Shown: positions 1 through 11,517, numbered from the stretch's first letter. The stretch: 64,000 nucleotides of DNA from Tricholoma matsutake (GCA_026075535.2 AP026543.1:5022001-5086000); one strand, 5' to 3'. Numbers and translations are program-made. The notes: a model not told the origin generated them from the letters alone.

Positions 1-3000
1 GTTGCATAGGACTACGAGATACCATTGCTTACATCGTCAGTGGTAGCTTGGCACATTCCTAGCATCCTCTCAGTTGCTTCATTCTGATGCACAGAATTCT
101 GAGAGGTTGGTGCCAGCTTACGCTTGCCTAGTTGAGGGGAAACCCGTCGTGAAGGTGTTATACGGGCAGAATGACGAGATAGTGGCGAGCTGTGACTGTA
201 CGTCTTTCGTGCAGGTGTTGTGGAACCACCATTGGTGACACGGACTGAGGACTTCTTCTTGATTGACAAGGGTTCAATTGTATTGGGAGTTGTGGGTGGA
301 AGGGCTCCAGCAGTTTTAGGAGTCGACTCGTTGGTACTGGGGAGAAAGAAAGGCTGCCGCTTGCTTCTAGGTATGGCAGTCGGAGTGCCTTGATGTTTCG
401 ATGGTACCGTCGATGGCCTGGATGGACTGGGAATTGCTTCGCGGGGGGAATCATCGTCTACCGGAGACTGGCGACCGGGAAGCTGGATAGGCAGTTGGAC
501 CGGGCTCTTGGATGGTGGTAAAGGTGAAGGAGTTCTTGGACCGAGAGGCCGACGCTCATGAGAATGTTGTGACACCGAGCGAGAATGCCGTGGAGGCGAG
601 TCCATGGTCATGGTGATAGTGTCGTCATCGGGATGAGGCGTTGTGGATCTATGAGAATGTTGAGAGGCACGTGAAAGCGGTCGAACGGAGTGCGGAGGAT
701 CTTCTACATGCGATGCTCAGAAGTGAATGGTGTTGAATTGATATTTATTCACTAACCTTCATAAATTGTTGCCTCAGGAGGCAGCTCCAGGGGCACTGAG
801 GGCACAAGGTTTCCATGCTGATTTTGGCTATTCCGCCTAGCAAGATCCAACTGCATAGCGAGATTCCACTCAGATGAGTCAGGATCCTTCGGGTGAGCTA
901 AAATGCCATCGTCTTCCCCAACATCGTTTTCGGGTTCTACCGACGGCGACCTCGATCTAGAAAGTGAACTCGACTTTGGCAATCGCCGACGGGGAGACTC
1001 GGATTCTGATGCAGAGCCACCAGGTGACTTCCCTCTCTTCACGAGTTTCCTCGACCTTGATGACTTGGAAGCAAAAAACGAGTCATCATCGTCCATGTTT
1101 GAGACTGTGGTGGCTCCTGTTGCCGTCGAGTTTGAACGGTGAGAGAACTTCATCAAGCTGCTGTCTCCCGTGGTCGTCGTCTGGGTATACATGGATGATC
1201 GACTTGTGGTCGATTTAGTACGTTTATGACCATTGATTGAACCCCCAAAAAAGTCTCCCATCGACGAACCAGGACGTGTATTGAACAGATTCCGCGAAAT
1301 GGCATCCAGGCCGAAGATAGCCACACGGGAACGGGCAACTGGTGTTGACGGACGTGAGTCTCGTCCTGTCCGGAATTCAAACAAGCCGAATTGATGAACT
1401 TGGAATGAGAAGCTTTAGCCGGTTATACAGAAGCAAAACATTCGGACATACTAGTGTGTACTATCCGAGACGGTACCCTCTCAGTTTGCACGATGTCCTC
1501 CTCTGGTTCATCCCTCGGGTCACTTGAGCTTACAGCGTAACGACAGAGTCCACCAGCCAGTGGCTGTACTCTTATTCGCGCGAATGGGGAAGCACCGATG
1601 CCGAACGGGATTGGATCCGCTGATCCCAACGGGTCGATATGAACCACAATCTTCGTCTACAAAAGCGATGTCATTACTATGGAAGAACATCTGTAAGTTG
1701 CTTCCTCACTTTTTTTGGCTCTTGTAGAAATGCAGTACGTTGATAGACATTGAAATACGTACGAGCAATAGTGACCCTCCCAGCTTTGGACTCTACTTCC
1801 TGCTCATCAGCACAGAGGACAACTGATTGCCCTGCACGGGATCTGTATGTTGCTTGAACATGCCATAGGTTTTCAAGGAACCGCCGCTTGTCCGCTTCAG
1901 TCTGCGTAGGATCCAAGTTGATTGGGGCTGGAGGATGCACTACCGAGAGGGAGCGAAATGGTCGCCCTGACCATCGGTCGCTTGTGTCTTGGGGAGGATT
2001 CTCCAGGTACAAATTGATTTCTAGGGAAGAAAACCGAGTCGTGAGATACACATTGTTATTCTTGCCTCTTGAGGAGCTTACCAGCACCACCAACGTCCGT
2101 GGCAACAACATCAGTCACATCCAGGACTCCCTTGCAGCTCATTCCACTCTTCTTCTTGCCGGCAGGTATACCACCAGCCTTCGTTACCTTATCCAGCTCA
2201 TCCAACCCAGATAAGACCCTAGCACCCTTCTCGCCGGTTCCGGGTCGTTTGACGATCACAAGCTTGTCATCAAAGAGGAAAAGCGTGCAATGAAGTGAGG
2301 TATTCGATGACCCTAACGTCGATGCTGAACTGGAGGGTGCAGCCGCATCGGTCAATACATCTTCAACATCAATACAATCTATGAAACGACGCGAATTCGA
2401 AAATAGGTCCGGAGGGAAACCGTCGATGGTTGCCGTTAGACAATAAAAGATTGCAGCTCGTTTTGTCTGTTCGTCTGCTTCTGCGAGCGCGATTTTGCTT
2501 GCAATTTCATCGGCTTCGACTAGCTTGTCTCGTTGTGGGTCCCCTGGTGCCATATGTTTGAGCATGGTGCGAAATAAAAGAGTGTATCGAGGGATGCGCT
2601 GTACAGGTTCCATAAGAAGCTCCCGTAATCCAACCCTGTTCTTCGGATCGCTAGATTGGTACTTGATGTGCTATTGACAAGATAGGCCAAGTGTCATACT
2701 ACGGGTAGTTCAAAGTAAAAATGACTCACGTCGATATAGGATGCGAAACGGGAAGCTCTCTTCGATACTTCTCGTTCAAAGATCAATTGGGCATCTTCAC
2801 GCTTGACATAATATTGCTTGTATTGTTCGAAACCCCGCTGTTCCTTGAAATGCCGAAGGGCAACGTCACCCACACCACCAACTGTTTTTGAGCCATTGGG
2901 AGCCATCATCTTCTCAAGGTCGGTGAGGAAAGCCTCATTCACCGGAAGTAGATTGTCCACGTTTCCAAATAGAGTTTTCGCCTCGTATGCAGGTAAGATA

Positions 3001-3623
3001 GCGGTATCTTTACTTCGTGCGAAATTCCGCAGAGGGTCCGCGTAATCCTGCTTCAATATTTGGAGGCGCTTGACATAAGATCGTTCGCTTGTCACCAGCT
3101 CATTTATGACGGAAGCGAGGGCAGAAGAATCGGTGAGAGCACGTTTTCTCTGAGTGGCATGATCCTGAATTCAAAAGTCAGTGACAAGCTTCAGGGAATG
3201 ATAGATACCTGTCTAGGTATTGGTAGAGTCAAAAAGAAACCTGGCCGTGATGTTCAGCCAAGTGGCCGGAATGGATTGGTTTATACGCTATACATTGGGC
3301 AGAAAATGCTTACGTTGTCATTCAATGACGAGTCTGAGGAAGACGAATGTATTTCCCTTGACACGTCAGAAGGAAGAGGATTCCCCAAGGAAAGAACAAA
3401 ATTCTGAATGTCTTTTCACCAAAGTAGAATAAGAAAGCACCACTCGATAGACAACAAGCTAACCTTCAGGAAGCCTTCTTCCATTCTCGGAACCTTCTAC
3501 TACAACTCCACAATAGAAAACACGTTTCGTCACACCAGAGCCTGACGATGAATCTTTGCGAGGTCTTGATGAATCACCACTGGCCAGGGGTACGATTTTG
3601 CGAGGCGAGGTGCTCAGCGCCAT
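1..3623 (-). CDS. Rho guanine nucleotide exchange factor (DH + PH-like), C-terminus beyond the window
   Basis: Predicted GEF that loads GTP onto Rho/Cdc42-type GTPases at the cell cortex. The ATG at 3623-3621 opens a Ser-rich leader (MALSTSPRKIVPL). After short introns a DH domain begins near 3150 (INELVTSERSYVKRLQ) and continues through EPVQRIPRYTLLFRTMLKH at about 2610-2560, which is the conserved helix of DH domains. A PH-like module follows (2300-1700; CTLFLFDDKLVIVK, FLENLWHVQATYRSR). The last 1.4 kb encodes a Ser/Arg/Pro-rich tail with RSRSPS-like stretches, probably phosphorylated and disordered. At least seven exons are needed. No stop is reached before base 1, so the gene is partial. 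DH/PH identity is clear, but the target GTPase and the exact yeast orthologue are not. Confidence 0.85.
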
Positions 3624-3820
3624 GAATGCCTGGGTGGCCTATGTCAGTAGTAGTACTATAATGACCGCCCAGACTACCAGTACTTGATATGTAGTACAAG
3701 GAAGAAGTTACCTGTCAGTTCAATTTCGCGTTACTAACAAATGCCAAGAACCAAACCAACGCGGTCACGTGGTATTCATTTACCGCCAAATTGAGACAAA
3801 GTCAAGCTAATGGTCTGCTC

Positions 3821-3938
3821 AAGCCTCAGGCTGGTGCAGGCTGGTGCAGGTCACCTATAGTCACCACACAGGCACCAAATGAAAGGGATAAGAACAGAAT
3901 GATGGTGACTAATAGGTGACCTGCACCGTAGTCAAGGC
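3821..3938. repeat. Imperfect inverted repeat (hairpin/MITE-like)
   Basis: Arm 1 (3843-3866) and arm 2 (3903-3927) are reverse complements over 24-25 bases with a single-base indel (GGTGCAGGTCACCTAT / AGTCACCA). The spacer is 36 bp. The outer flanks also pair weakly (CAAGCCT near 3821 with AGGCTTG near 3938). Arm 1 is preceded by a direct duplication of CTGGTGCAGG (3831-3840 and 3841-3850). The element lies in the gap between the divergent RhoGEF and F-box genes. It could be a small foldback element remnant or a protein-binding palindrome. Confidence 0.75.
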
Positions 3939-4022
3939 TTGTTGTTCTATGAACTCGCTCGACGCTCATTCTCCTAAATGACTTATCGCCTCCATCGATA
4001 TGTAACTATGGCTGACCACCCA

Positions 4023-4090
4023 ATGCAAGTTGTTCATTCGCTGTATTATTGTACTCGATGCAAGTTGTTCATTCGCTGTATTATTGTACT
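4023..4090. repeat. Tandem duplication, two 33-bp copies
   Basis: The 33-bp unit beginning ATGCAAGTTGTTCATT and ending TTATTGTACT occurs at 4023-4055 and again at 4058-4090, separated by CG. The two copies are identical by eye, so the duplication is recent. It lies 120 bp upstream of the F-box start and may affect its promoter. Confidence 0.9.
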
Positions 4091-4170
4091 TATTGTCAAC
4101 GTTGTAGCTGTGCTAGGCCATGAGCCACGTGATTCGATGTAACCACTGTGCTATTATTGGTGTTGTACAA

Positions 4171-4178
4171 TATAAAAG
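4171..4178 (+). promoter_or_regulatory. TATA box for the F-box gene
   Basis: TATAAAAG lies 32 bp upstream of the chosen ATG at 4210. If it acts as a TATA box, the 5' leader must be extremely short, or translation begins at a later Met. Confidence 0.45.
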
Positions 4179-4209
4179 CACAGAATCAATTTCTCATCCT
4201 GAATACAAA

Positions 4210-6129
4210 ATGCTTTCTATCCCCAGTTCACTGGACGCCAGCCCGTCTTCGTTCTTCTCGATCCTAACCAGAAGGAAGAAGTTGCCAGCTCCGGGTTCTA
4301 CATCAACGTCATTCCTAACTCAATTACCACCAGAGTTACTTTTTTATATTGCTCAATCCTTCCTTCGCACACGCCATATTTTTAAGCTTTGCACCACGGT
4401 AAGCCTTTTCTTCCCTGCTAACATGTCCACCCCTGATGTTGCTCGAATTCATAGTCGTCTGTATTATACGCTGTATTGCTTCCTACCTTGTACGCCCGTG
4501 TTGAGGCGAAAACATTGGCACAATGCAACCAGAGGCTAGACTTTCTCCTCCGTCGGCCGCATGTGGCCCGCCACGTCCAGAAACTCGTCCTCAGGCCGAG
4601 CCACTCATCCACTTCGTCGCCACAAGCCCTTCGAGGAGAGGTGTCGCTTGCAAAAAGCCTGGAGCTTTTGGCACCAAACCTAACCTCTCTGTATACATTC
4701 ATCTGGGATGGGCATGAAATGCCAGAGGAAAGCATCTGGGCAACGCTTCGTGCATGGCACGTCATTTTTTTTCTTGTTTGGTTTCCAGTCTTATTGTTAG
4801 CAGCTGTCCTCGCCTATGTTATGTTGGCAGTAGTATTGGAACGAGACCCTTTCCAAACAAGAGCGAGGTAATGAATTCTCTTACCCCTAGTTTGGTTCTT
4901 TCAGACGTGTACCCTCACAGCTTTATCAATTTGAATCCCTTCGCGGATTTTACCTTACTACTAAGCGGCACAGACCAGCATGGATTGATAATGGTACCTG
5001 GAATCTTCTAGGTAAGTTCCCCATAATCACATAATTATATTCTGTACTAAGGATTGTTTTTCCAGCTGACCTTCCTTTTGAAGAACTCCCAGATCCCCTT
5101 TGGAAAATGCTTAACCGTTGCAGTGATTTGGAAGAACTAGAGCTTGGGGGCCAAGGAAGTTCCCTGTTTACGCGACTCTTGGATGTTCGGCCCCTTACTT
5201 TTGGACACTGGCCGAAACTGAAGACCCTGAAACTTGGCCACACATTGATGCGAGAAGGTCCGCAAAGAGAACGGACATCTAGGAATCCTTTCGAACTCTT
5301 CATATCTTCCCATCCAAAGTTGAAGGAACTGTCGCTCCCGTATCCCACAAGAATTTTTACAATTCATAGCCTGGCTCCCGGCGTCATAATTGAGTCATTC
5401 AGCGGTTCTCTTCCTTACTTGAGTGGCATACTCCCATTCTGTCATTTAACGACGCTCAGCCTGTGCACTGAGGAACATCCAGCATGGTACATTCCATACG
5501 TTCGGCAGACACTCAAACAGTGCATCTTCCTTACGACACTCTCGCTGTGGATCGACTTGTCCCATCGTGATGTTCTACCTGTGGAGACCAAAGATGATCC
5601 TGAACTGCGGGAGACAGATCACATCAAGATCTTCCGCTCCGTTCTGGTCAATTGTCCGGAACTTCTGCACTTCAAACTATTATGTTCCACCAAGAGAAAG
5701 TATGGGTTTCAAATGGCAAGTCAAGTTGCACATTGCTATATAATTCCGTCTCTCATATTATTACAGGTGGACTTTCCAAGAGCATTGGAAGGTGGACCCA
5801 AGCTGAAAACCCTGGAGGTTCAAAAGGTTATGCGCTTCGTAGAAGAAGATATTCCACAAAGCGCGCTGCACATGGCACGTCAATGTCCCAGCCTTGAGCG
5901 AATTACGCTTCGATATGGTTTCGACACCTGGTCAGATATACGACCATTCGAACTGATGCAGCAAGGGGTTTATGATCTATCAACAGACGACGGCGGAAAT
6001 CTCATTCGGCTTGATGCTGATGAGGTGCGTACAGGCTTCTCAGGACAGTACGTGCGTCGATACCAACGTGATTTGCGTCCACTACGAGATCAACTTGCGC
6101 AGAAATTTGTTCACAAGGGGAGATCGTAA
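4210..6129 (+). CDS. F-box protein with LRR-like C-terminal region
   Basis: Probable substrate receptor of an SCF ubiquitin ligase. After a low-complexity start (MLSIPSSLDASPSS), residues about 37-62 form an F-box core (LTQLPPELLFYIAQSFL...RTRHIFKLCTT), interrupted by an intron at the usual place after the conserved C-T-T. The rest (VLYAVLLPTLYARVEAKT, then CSDLEELELGG, LKTLKLGH, LKELSLPYP, LERITLRYGF) is spaced like degenerate leucine-rich repeats. This is the usual plan of the large Agaricomycete F-box family. About five introns. The stop at 6127-6129 is clear. The substrate is unknown, and these genes are fast-evolving, so no orthologue can be named. Confidence 0.8.
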
Positions 6130-6371
6130 CAAAAAAACTACAGCATAAACTTAACATTTCTTTATTCCATCGATCGAACATTGTATAAATTTCCAAAATA
6201 ATGTACAAAAGAAATTTTTTTGGTTATGTTTGTCGTCTCTTCTTCCGAGTCTGCTCGCGTTCCTTAGTTGCCCTTCTTTATGAGTAGGGAGGGGGCTGAA
6301 CTGGGCCTCACCTCTTGCGTGTCAGATGAGATCCATCTGGATAATATTAGAAAGGTTACATAGTTTTTCAA
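6130..6371. other. F-box 3' region and tRNA upstream spacer
   Basis: A 242-bp gap with a T-rich block (around 6213-6240) after the F-box stop. I see no reading frame or repeat in it. It should hold the F-box polyadenylation site. Transcription signals for the following tRNA are internal to that gene. Confidence 0.5.
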
Positions 6372-6453
6372 GTCCCTGTCGATTAGTGGTTAAATCATCT
6401 CGTTGTGGTCATGTGGCTCCGAGAAGCCGGAAGTTCGAATCCTCCTTGGGACA
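6372..6453 (+). tRNA. tRNA-His (anticodon GTG) with 10-nt intron
   Basis: The sequence folds as a cloverleaf: acceptor GTCCCTG/TTGGGAC, D stem GATT/AATC (6381-6396), anticodon stem TCTCG/CGAGA, T arm GGAAG-TTCGAAT-CCTCC, discriminator A73. The anticodon loop reads TTGTGG...C once a 10-nt intron (6409-6418) at the canonical 37/38 position is removed. This gives anticodon GTG (6405-6407). The mature length is 72 nt. The A box (GATTAGTGGTTA) and B box (AGTTCGAATCC) are good, and TTTTTT follows immediately. Two imperfect pairs (T6-T67 in the acceptor, A52-C62 in the T stem) leave some chance of a weakened copy. tRNA-His normally receives an extra G at -1 after transcription. Confidence 0.82.
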
Positions 6454-6459
6454 TTTTTT
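6454..6459 (+). terminator. Pol III terminator of tRNA-His
   Basis: A run of six T on the coding strand directly after the discriminator base, as expected for RNA polymerase III termination. Confidence 0.8.
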
Positions 6460-6530
6460 GAATCTTTAACAAAACATTTTTGTATACGACTTTAAGATGT
6501 CATCCTTGTATTGATGCACTGAAGCCTTCA

Positions 6531-7785
6531 ATGGCATCTACACGTCCAACCAGTTTGAACATCACATTTCTTGGGACTGCGTCTGCTCAACCATCCTCGA
6601 CGAGAAACCATTCATCCCTGGCTTTGCGCTTGGGATCTGATGTTTGGCTGTTCGACTGTGGAGAGGCAACTCAACACCAAATCCAACGAAGCAACGTAAA
6701 GATGGGCAAGATCCAGAAGATCTTCATCACACATACTCATGGTGATTGTGCTAGAATTTACGATCATATACATCTGTGACATATCTTCTAGGGGATCATA
6801 TGTTCGGTCTAATACCTTTGCTTGCCAGCTGTCTGAACGGCGCGGGGGGGACTTCTGATGGCGTAGACGACCCCAGGAAACAGGTCGACATGAATCAACA
6901 GGTCTGTCTTCCCGACATTGTATTGCACGTACTTATAGGCTACTACAGCCCCTCGAGATCTATGGCCTGCTCGGCACGCGCGCCTATATTCGTAGTGGTC
7001 TGGCGTACACGCACTCGCTTCTTGGAAAGCCATACGTAGTGCATGAACTACGATTTCCATCGGATCCACAAACCGGCGACTACACATCTCTCTCTCATCT
7101 TCCTTTCGAGCTTCCTGTGGGTCGTAATATACCTCAAGTCTACGGCGTCTGGACAGATATCTTCAAGGACGCCAATGTCTCGATTTCAGCAGCGCCAATA
7201 CGCCATTCTGTGCCCTGCGTCGGGTTTGTTATCGTAGAAGCCCCTGTGCCAGGTAAGATAGACCCAACGTTGTATATTGCAGACCTTAAGCGGACAAATA
7301 CCCCCATGTCGACTATGCGGCGACTTCAGCAAGGAGGGAGTATAGAACTGTCTGACGGTACTGTACTTCATGGCCCATCTCCCAGGAGAGGACGAAAACT
7401 TGTCATCCTGGGTGACACTTTCGACCCATCGCCCATAGCACCGCTGGCGATGAACGCAGATTTACTTATACATGAAGCCACCAACGCACATCTACCCGGC
7501 GTCGACGAGAATACAAAAGAATCCGATACATATGACACCGTTGAAGCCAGAACGAAATCACGGGGTCATTCTACTCCCCAGATGGGAGGTGCATTCGCGA
7601 AACGCATCCAAGCGCGCAAGTTAGTGCTCAATCATTTTTCTGCTCGCTATCCCGGGGGTGACTCAGACGATGCGAGGCAAATCATGGGTGCTATCGCAGG
7701 GCTGGCAGCAAAGGAGTTCGAACATGACGTTGTCTGTGCAGAAGATTTTATGAGCTTTGATGTAGGCTTTCCCGATCAACAATGA
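6531..7785 (+). CDS. tRNase Z, short (ELAC1-like) form
   Basis: Endonuclease that removes 3' trailers from pre-tRNAs. [19 protein letters not shown] starts the metallo-beta-lactamase fold. The signature THTHGDH is split by a 50-bp intron inside the Gly codon (ends near 6792) and is intact after splicing. A second intron (about 6901-6948) precedes [14 protein letters not shown], then [12 protein letters not shown]-terminal metal-ligand and PxKxRN-type regions follow ([44 protein letters not shown]). The length is about 390 residues, near the short class and far below the roughly 800 residues of Trz1/ELAC2. The ATG at 6531 is the first in frame. It lies 77 bp downstream of a tRNA gene on the same strand. 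The stop is 41 bp from the stop of the convergent THOC7 gene. Confidence 0.93.
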
Positions 7786-7826
7786 CAATACTATATGAAT
7801 GCAAAACCAAAAGTAAAAATGAGAAC

Positions 7827-8935
7827 TCAATCATCTGGCGGGTCGGAAAGAGCACTGCTCGTATCACTAGCCTCCCCTTCTTCCAGCTCTTCCCTGAACT
7901 TCTTCTTTCCTTTATCATTCTTGGGTTCCTCGACCTCACCCATCTCGATATCATCCTCACCCAATTCTTCAGTTACTGGTACAGAAAGCACCTTATCTTC
8001 CTCCCCTTCCTCTTTCTCTTCGACTTGTACCACATCTGTAGCAACCAACCCAGTGTCAGGAGCACTTTCTGCGATATCCATAACTTCCTCAGGTACAGGT
8101 GTTGCCCGCGCTGATGGAAGTTCGGAAGTAGCATCTCTATCTTTCCCCAAGAACCGCAGTGACCCCAAATCAGATATTATTCCGTCGAGCGCAGATTTTT
8201 GTCCTTGTATGATCTTATTTTGCGTGTCGTGTTCGGATCGTATAGCTGCCATGTCGTTCTCTAGAGCTTGAATAGACCTGCGATACACCGTCACTAACCT
8301 GGTGTAAGTTGTACCGCAGTTGCTCACTGTTCGAGCTCCTCTCTGCTTGGAAGCGTGTTGACCTTTTCAGCAACGAGATCATACTCTATTTTTCGCCGGC
8401 GAAGCATCTGAGCGTGTTCCAGTGCAGTCTTCAACTCTTCAATTTGCCCTCGTAAAGTTCCATGCTCCTCATCTACATTTTAATGCTGTGAGATTTGTGG
8501 AAAGTCGACGAGCAACTTAACGCCCACCAATCCGACACCGTTCTCTTTGATATTCCTCCACTTGCCTCGCCTCTGCCTCACATATCATAGCACTCTTCTT
8601 GAGTGACAGCTGAAACGTCGCCAACTCTACCAAGAAGGCCTCTCGTGCATCGTCTGCTGATGTCCCTGCAATGACGGTAGGAACTACTGGCGCATGCGAA
8701 TGCGATGTGTAATTGTGGAACTTTTTAATCACTCGTTTTAGAGGACGTTCATCGTTTGTTATGCGTGCAAGTATGATCTGGTCTGCAAGCGATCGCTGTC
8801 AGTTCGGGCTCAGTCCCCATGTGAAAGAGAGGAGACGTGAGCCGACACACCTTCCTCTTCTGATGTCAGCGGTGGCACTACGACTGGACGTGGGGCTGAA
8901 GGCTGAGAAAGGTCTGGAGCATTTGAGACCGCCAT
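7827..8935 (-). CDS. THO complex subunit THOC7/Mft1-like
   Basis: Component of the THO/TREX complex, which couples transcription to mRNP packaging and export in the nucleus. The start MAVSNAPDLSQPS is followed after an intron by QIILARITNDERPLKRVIKK and LATFQLSLKKSAMICEAEAR. The next exon carries LRRRKIEYDLVAEKVNTLPS, which matches the conserved R-x-x-EYD-x-LA region of THOC7, then a coiled coil. The C-terminus is very acidic (EEKEEGEEDK, EELGEDDIEMGEVEE, ELEEGEASD), an extension absent from animal THOC7. Three or four exons. Coiled-coil proteins can mimic each other, but the EYD block together with the N-terminal fit makes THOC7 the best call. Confidence 0.82.
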
Positions 8936-9126
8936 CCCAGGATTGCAATCAAGTGGTGCGCTTAGAAAAGGCGTGCGAAATTTATATCATAGCTATGTAT
9001 GTAAGTACGTACAATGTGATAGCAATTATTGCGTCTATGGGATAACACATGAAGATAGTATAGTACACCGAGAACGAAACCAAGTCCCAGTGCACCATGT
9101 CCAAGAGAACAGATGTCATCGCGGTG

Positions 9127-11166
9127 TCAGCCCCATTCATTTGGCACGAATGGAGTTACAAGCTCGTAAGTGTCTTCATTACCGCCCGTCCTAGTCGACT
9201 TGTTATTACTGCGGCCAATAACTCTCTTAAACAAATCGCCAACGCTACTCCGCTCAGGTGAACCCGGCAGGCCATCCTCTTCTCTAACTGGATAACATGT
9301 CTGGACCATCTTGGCAAGCTTCCTGTTGCCTCTGGAACTATCATTAAGGTATCTCCTGGAATCCTCCAGTGCAGCATGCAGATACATTGCAAGGTTCGGA
9401 AACGTGATAGGAAGCGTGGGATATGGAACAGAATTTGACGCTGGAATAGTGTATGTTTTGGAGATTGAAGTATCCGCTGCGTCGCGGAGAAGTGTCGGAA
9501 TTGTCGACAGGCTGTACGAATATGGCAACGCGTTGACATCTTGTCTTGTATCTCCAGGACGTGGTGAAGGGTAGTCGAGAGTAAAGTACAGTATTGTCCT
9601 CCATTCAGACGATGTACGAAGCGGCTGGTCGAATGTCAAAAGTTCCAGCAAACAGGAGAATACACCAACGACGTACCTTGACAAATTGAATGACTGTACG
9701 TAGCTTCTTCTCTTTTTTCTTAACTGGCACTGCCCCCAAGGTCGCCACCTCCATCCTTGTCCCACTGAGCCTCGCCATTAGCATGAGTAGATGTCTCCAA
9801 CTTGGCCCTTGAAGATGGAGGGGAGGACATTTCCCATACGGAAGGGATATTATGTTGGGCATTACTTCCAGCATCATAATAAGGTCAGTAGATATCGGGG
9901 GAGCGGAAAAGCCGACCGCTGAAAACGGGCTAAAAAGATATAATCGTTAACGAAGACACTGGTTGTACTCACAAACTCCCAGCAAAAGTCGTTGGTCAAC
10001 AAACTGATTGACATTGACTACACTTGACCCAGGATTCGAGATTGAGTTGGTTTCTGGGATGGACCCTTGGCTGCCTGATAGGGAGGCCCCCGAAGATATG
10101 CGGCTAAGGCGATGTGAAGGTTCGTTATCTCCGGTGTGCGGATGTGAAGGTCCAGCACTCTGAGGCAGCAGTGGTGAGCCCGACGAGGAGCGCGTAGCCT
10201 TGGAATCGTCTATTGAAAGGCGGACTTTCGAAGATCCTTGCGGTCGAGCAGCATCAGTGTACGTAGGAAGTTGCGGCACGGGAGCAGAAGAGGGGATATT
10301 AGGAGAATTAGACGTAGATGCTATGTGGTCAGTGGGTTCGGGCGTGCATTCTGGAAGAGTTGAGGTCGGATGCACAGCAAGAGGCAGACTTGGCAGGGGT
10401 GTAATAATTGTACCCGCCTCCTCCAAAGCAAGTCGAAGAGCCAGTGCTTCGTCCTGTGCTATCATGTCATCGTTGGCTGGTTCGACCAATATAGATAGTT
10501 CGTCTTCGTTCAGAAGAAATGAAGAATTCACTGCACTCCTCGGAGCTGAACGGGCAAAGGAAGTTTGTACAGCTGCTAGGGAGCTCCCCGAAGTTCTTGT
10601 GTACATCAACGACTCCCTGAGGGCTCTAGCTAGATCATCTTCCTCCTGAGTTAAGAGTCTGTCTCGCATCTTCTGTTCATTCCTAGCATCAGACTGTGAT
10701 AATGCCAGAGCTCGAGCAAGCCCGTCTTCATCCCGATCTGGGAAAGTAGCATTTGATTGAGGGGTCGGATGTGGGATTGTGGGGTTGATTGTGGGGTTGA
10801 TTGGAGTTGGAGATACAGCACCGCTGGAAAAACTTGTATAAGGCCTAGGACGTGAGAATGGTTTTGGTGGAATTGGAGGAGGAGCGGTCATCGTTCTGTA
10901 AACATTCGGACTACGTGACAAAGGGGGAATGGGAGGCGGAGATAGAGGAGGAAGAGGGAAACGATTTGAATTTGCAAAAAAAAGGTCGGAAGAGTGAATT
11001 ACATCTGGAAGCTGGCCAGGCATTAATGCTCGCGGATGCATTGGAGCTGGTTCCGCTGAAGCTCGTCGTGGTGGGCTGTCGACGTCGTCGCTCCATGGAT
11101 CCGGAGCTATGCAGAATGGTCAATACAGCTGCGAGATTCCCCATGATATCTCTACACACCATTCAT
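9127..11166 (-). CDS. Protein with three ubiquitin-interacting motifs
   Basis: Unrecognised as a named gene. The main exon begins with a Pro-rich segment (PPLSPPPIPPLSRSP, APPPIPPKPFSRPRP) that could bind SH3 or WW domains. It then has three UIM-like helices: DEDGLARALALSQSD, EEDDLARALRESLMY and QDEALALRLALEEAG, each with the Ala...Ser/Leu spacing of UIMs. A Ser/Pro linker leads to a compact C-terminal region (PNIISLPYGKCPPLH, LSGTRMEVATLGAVPVK, SEWRTILYFTLDYPSP, FPNLAMYLHAALEDSRRYL) of unknown fold. The proposed start is a 7-nt first exon (ATGAATG, 11166-11160) spliced to 11109 and beyond, giving MNAPDPWSDDVDSPPRR. If that is wrong, the first in-frame ATG is at 11041. A role in ubiquitin-linked trafficking is inference. 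Confidence 0.7.
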
Positions 11167-11517
11167 GTTTCAACGCACCCAGGCTGTACGACAACGACAA
11201 TGGAAGCGCCGTGCACGCGCAAGTTAAAATGCCGTTAGATATGAACTCATGCTTAATTATAACCCGTTCCTGAGCGCTCGTTGCGATAACTGTCAGACGA
11301 CAATTCAAAGGTTGACAGTATGTAGTGGCATAATGTATCTAGTATGATTTACAATGCAGGGTAACGGAAGGAATGCAGGAGAATAGGATATTGCTGAGAT
11401 CAATGTGAGGATGCTGGCGAAGTAATATGTAATACCAAAGCGATAGAGCGAGTGAGCATGGAGCATGGAGCATGGGATGAGAGCAAAAAGCGGCCATAAC
11501 AAAGAAACGAACGTGTA
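11167..11517. other. Spacer between UIM gene start and RIM15 stop
   Basis: A 351-bp gap between two genes on the same (-) strand, so it must hold the kinase 3' UTR and the UIM-gene promoter. The only structure seen is three tandem copies of GAGCATG at 11454-11474. No convincing reading frame. Confidence 0.5.
11454..11474. repeat. GAGCATG x3 tandem repeat
   Basis: Three exact copies of the 7-mer GAGCATG in a row inside the short spacer downstream of the kinase gene. Confidence 0.8.

Noticed and set aside
6480..6530. Earlier start of tRNase Z at 6480
   Set aside because: The codon there is TTG. The first ATG in frame is at 6531 and fits the family start.
7827..8271. Long + strand frames opposite THOC7
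   Set aside because: They are Ser-rich shadows of the acidic THOC7 tail and lack any conserved motif or start context.
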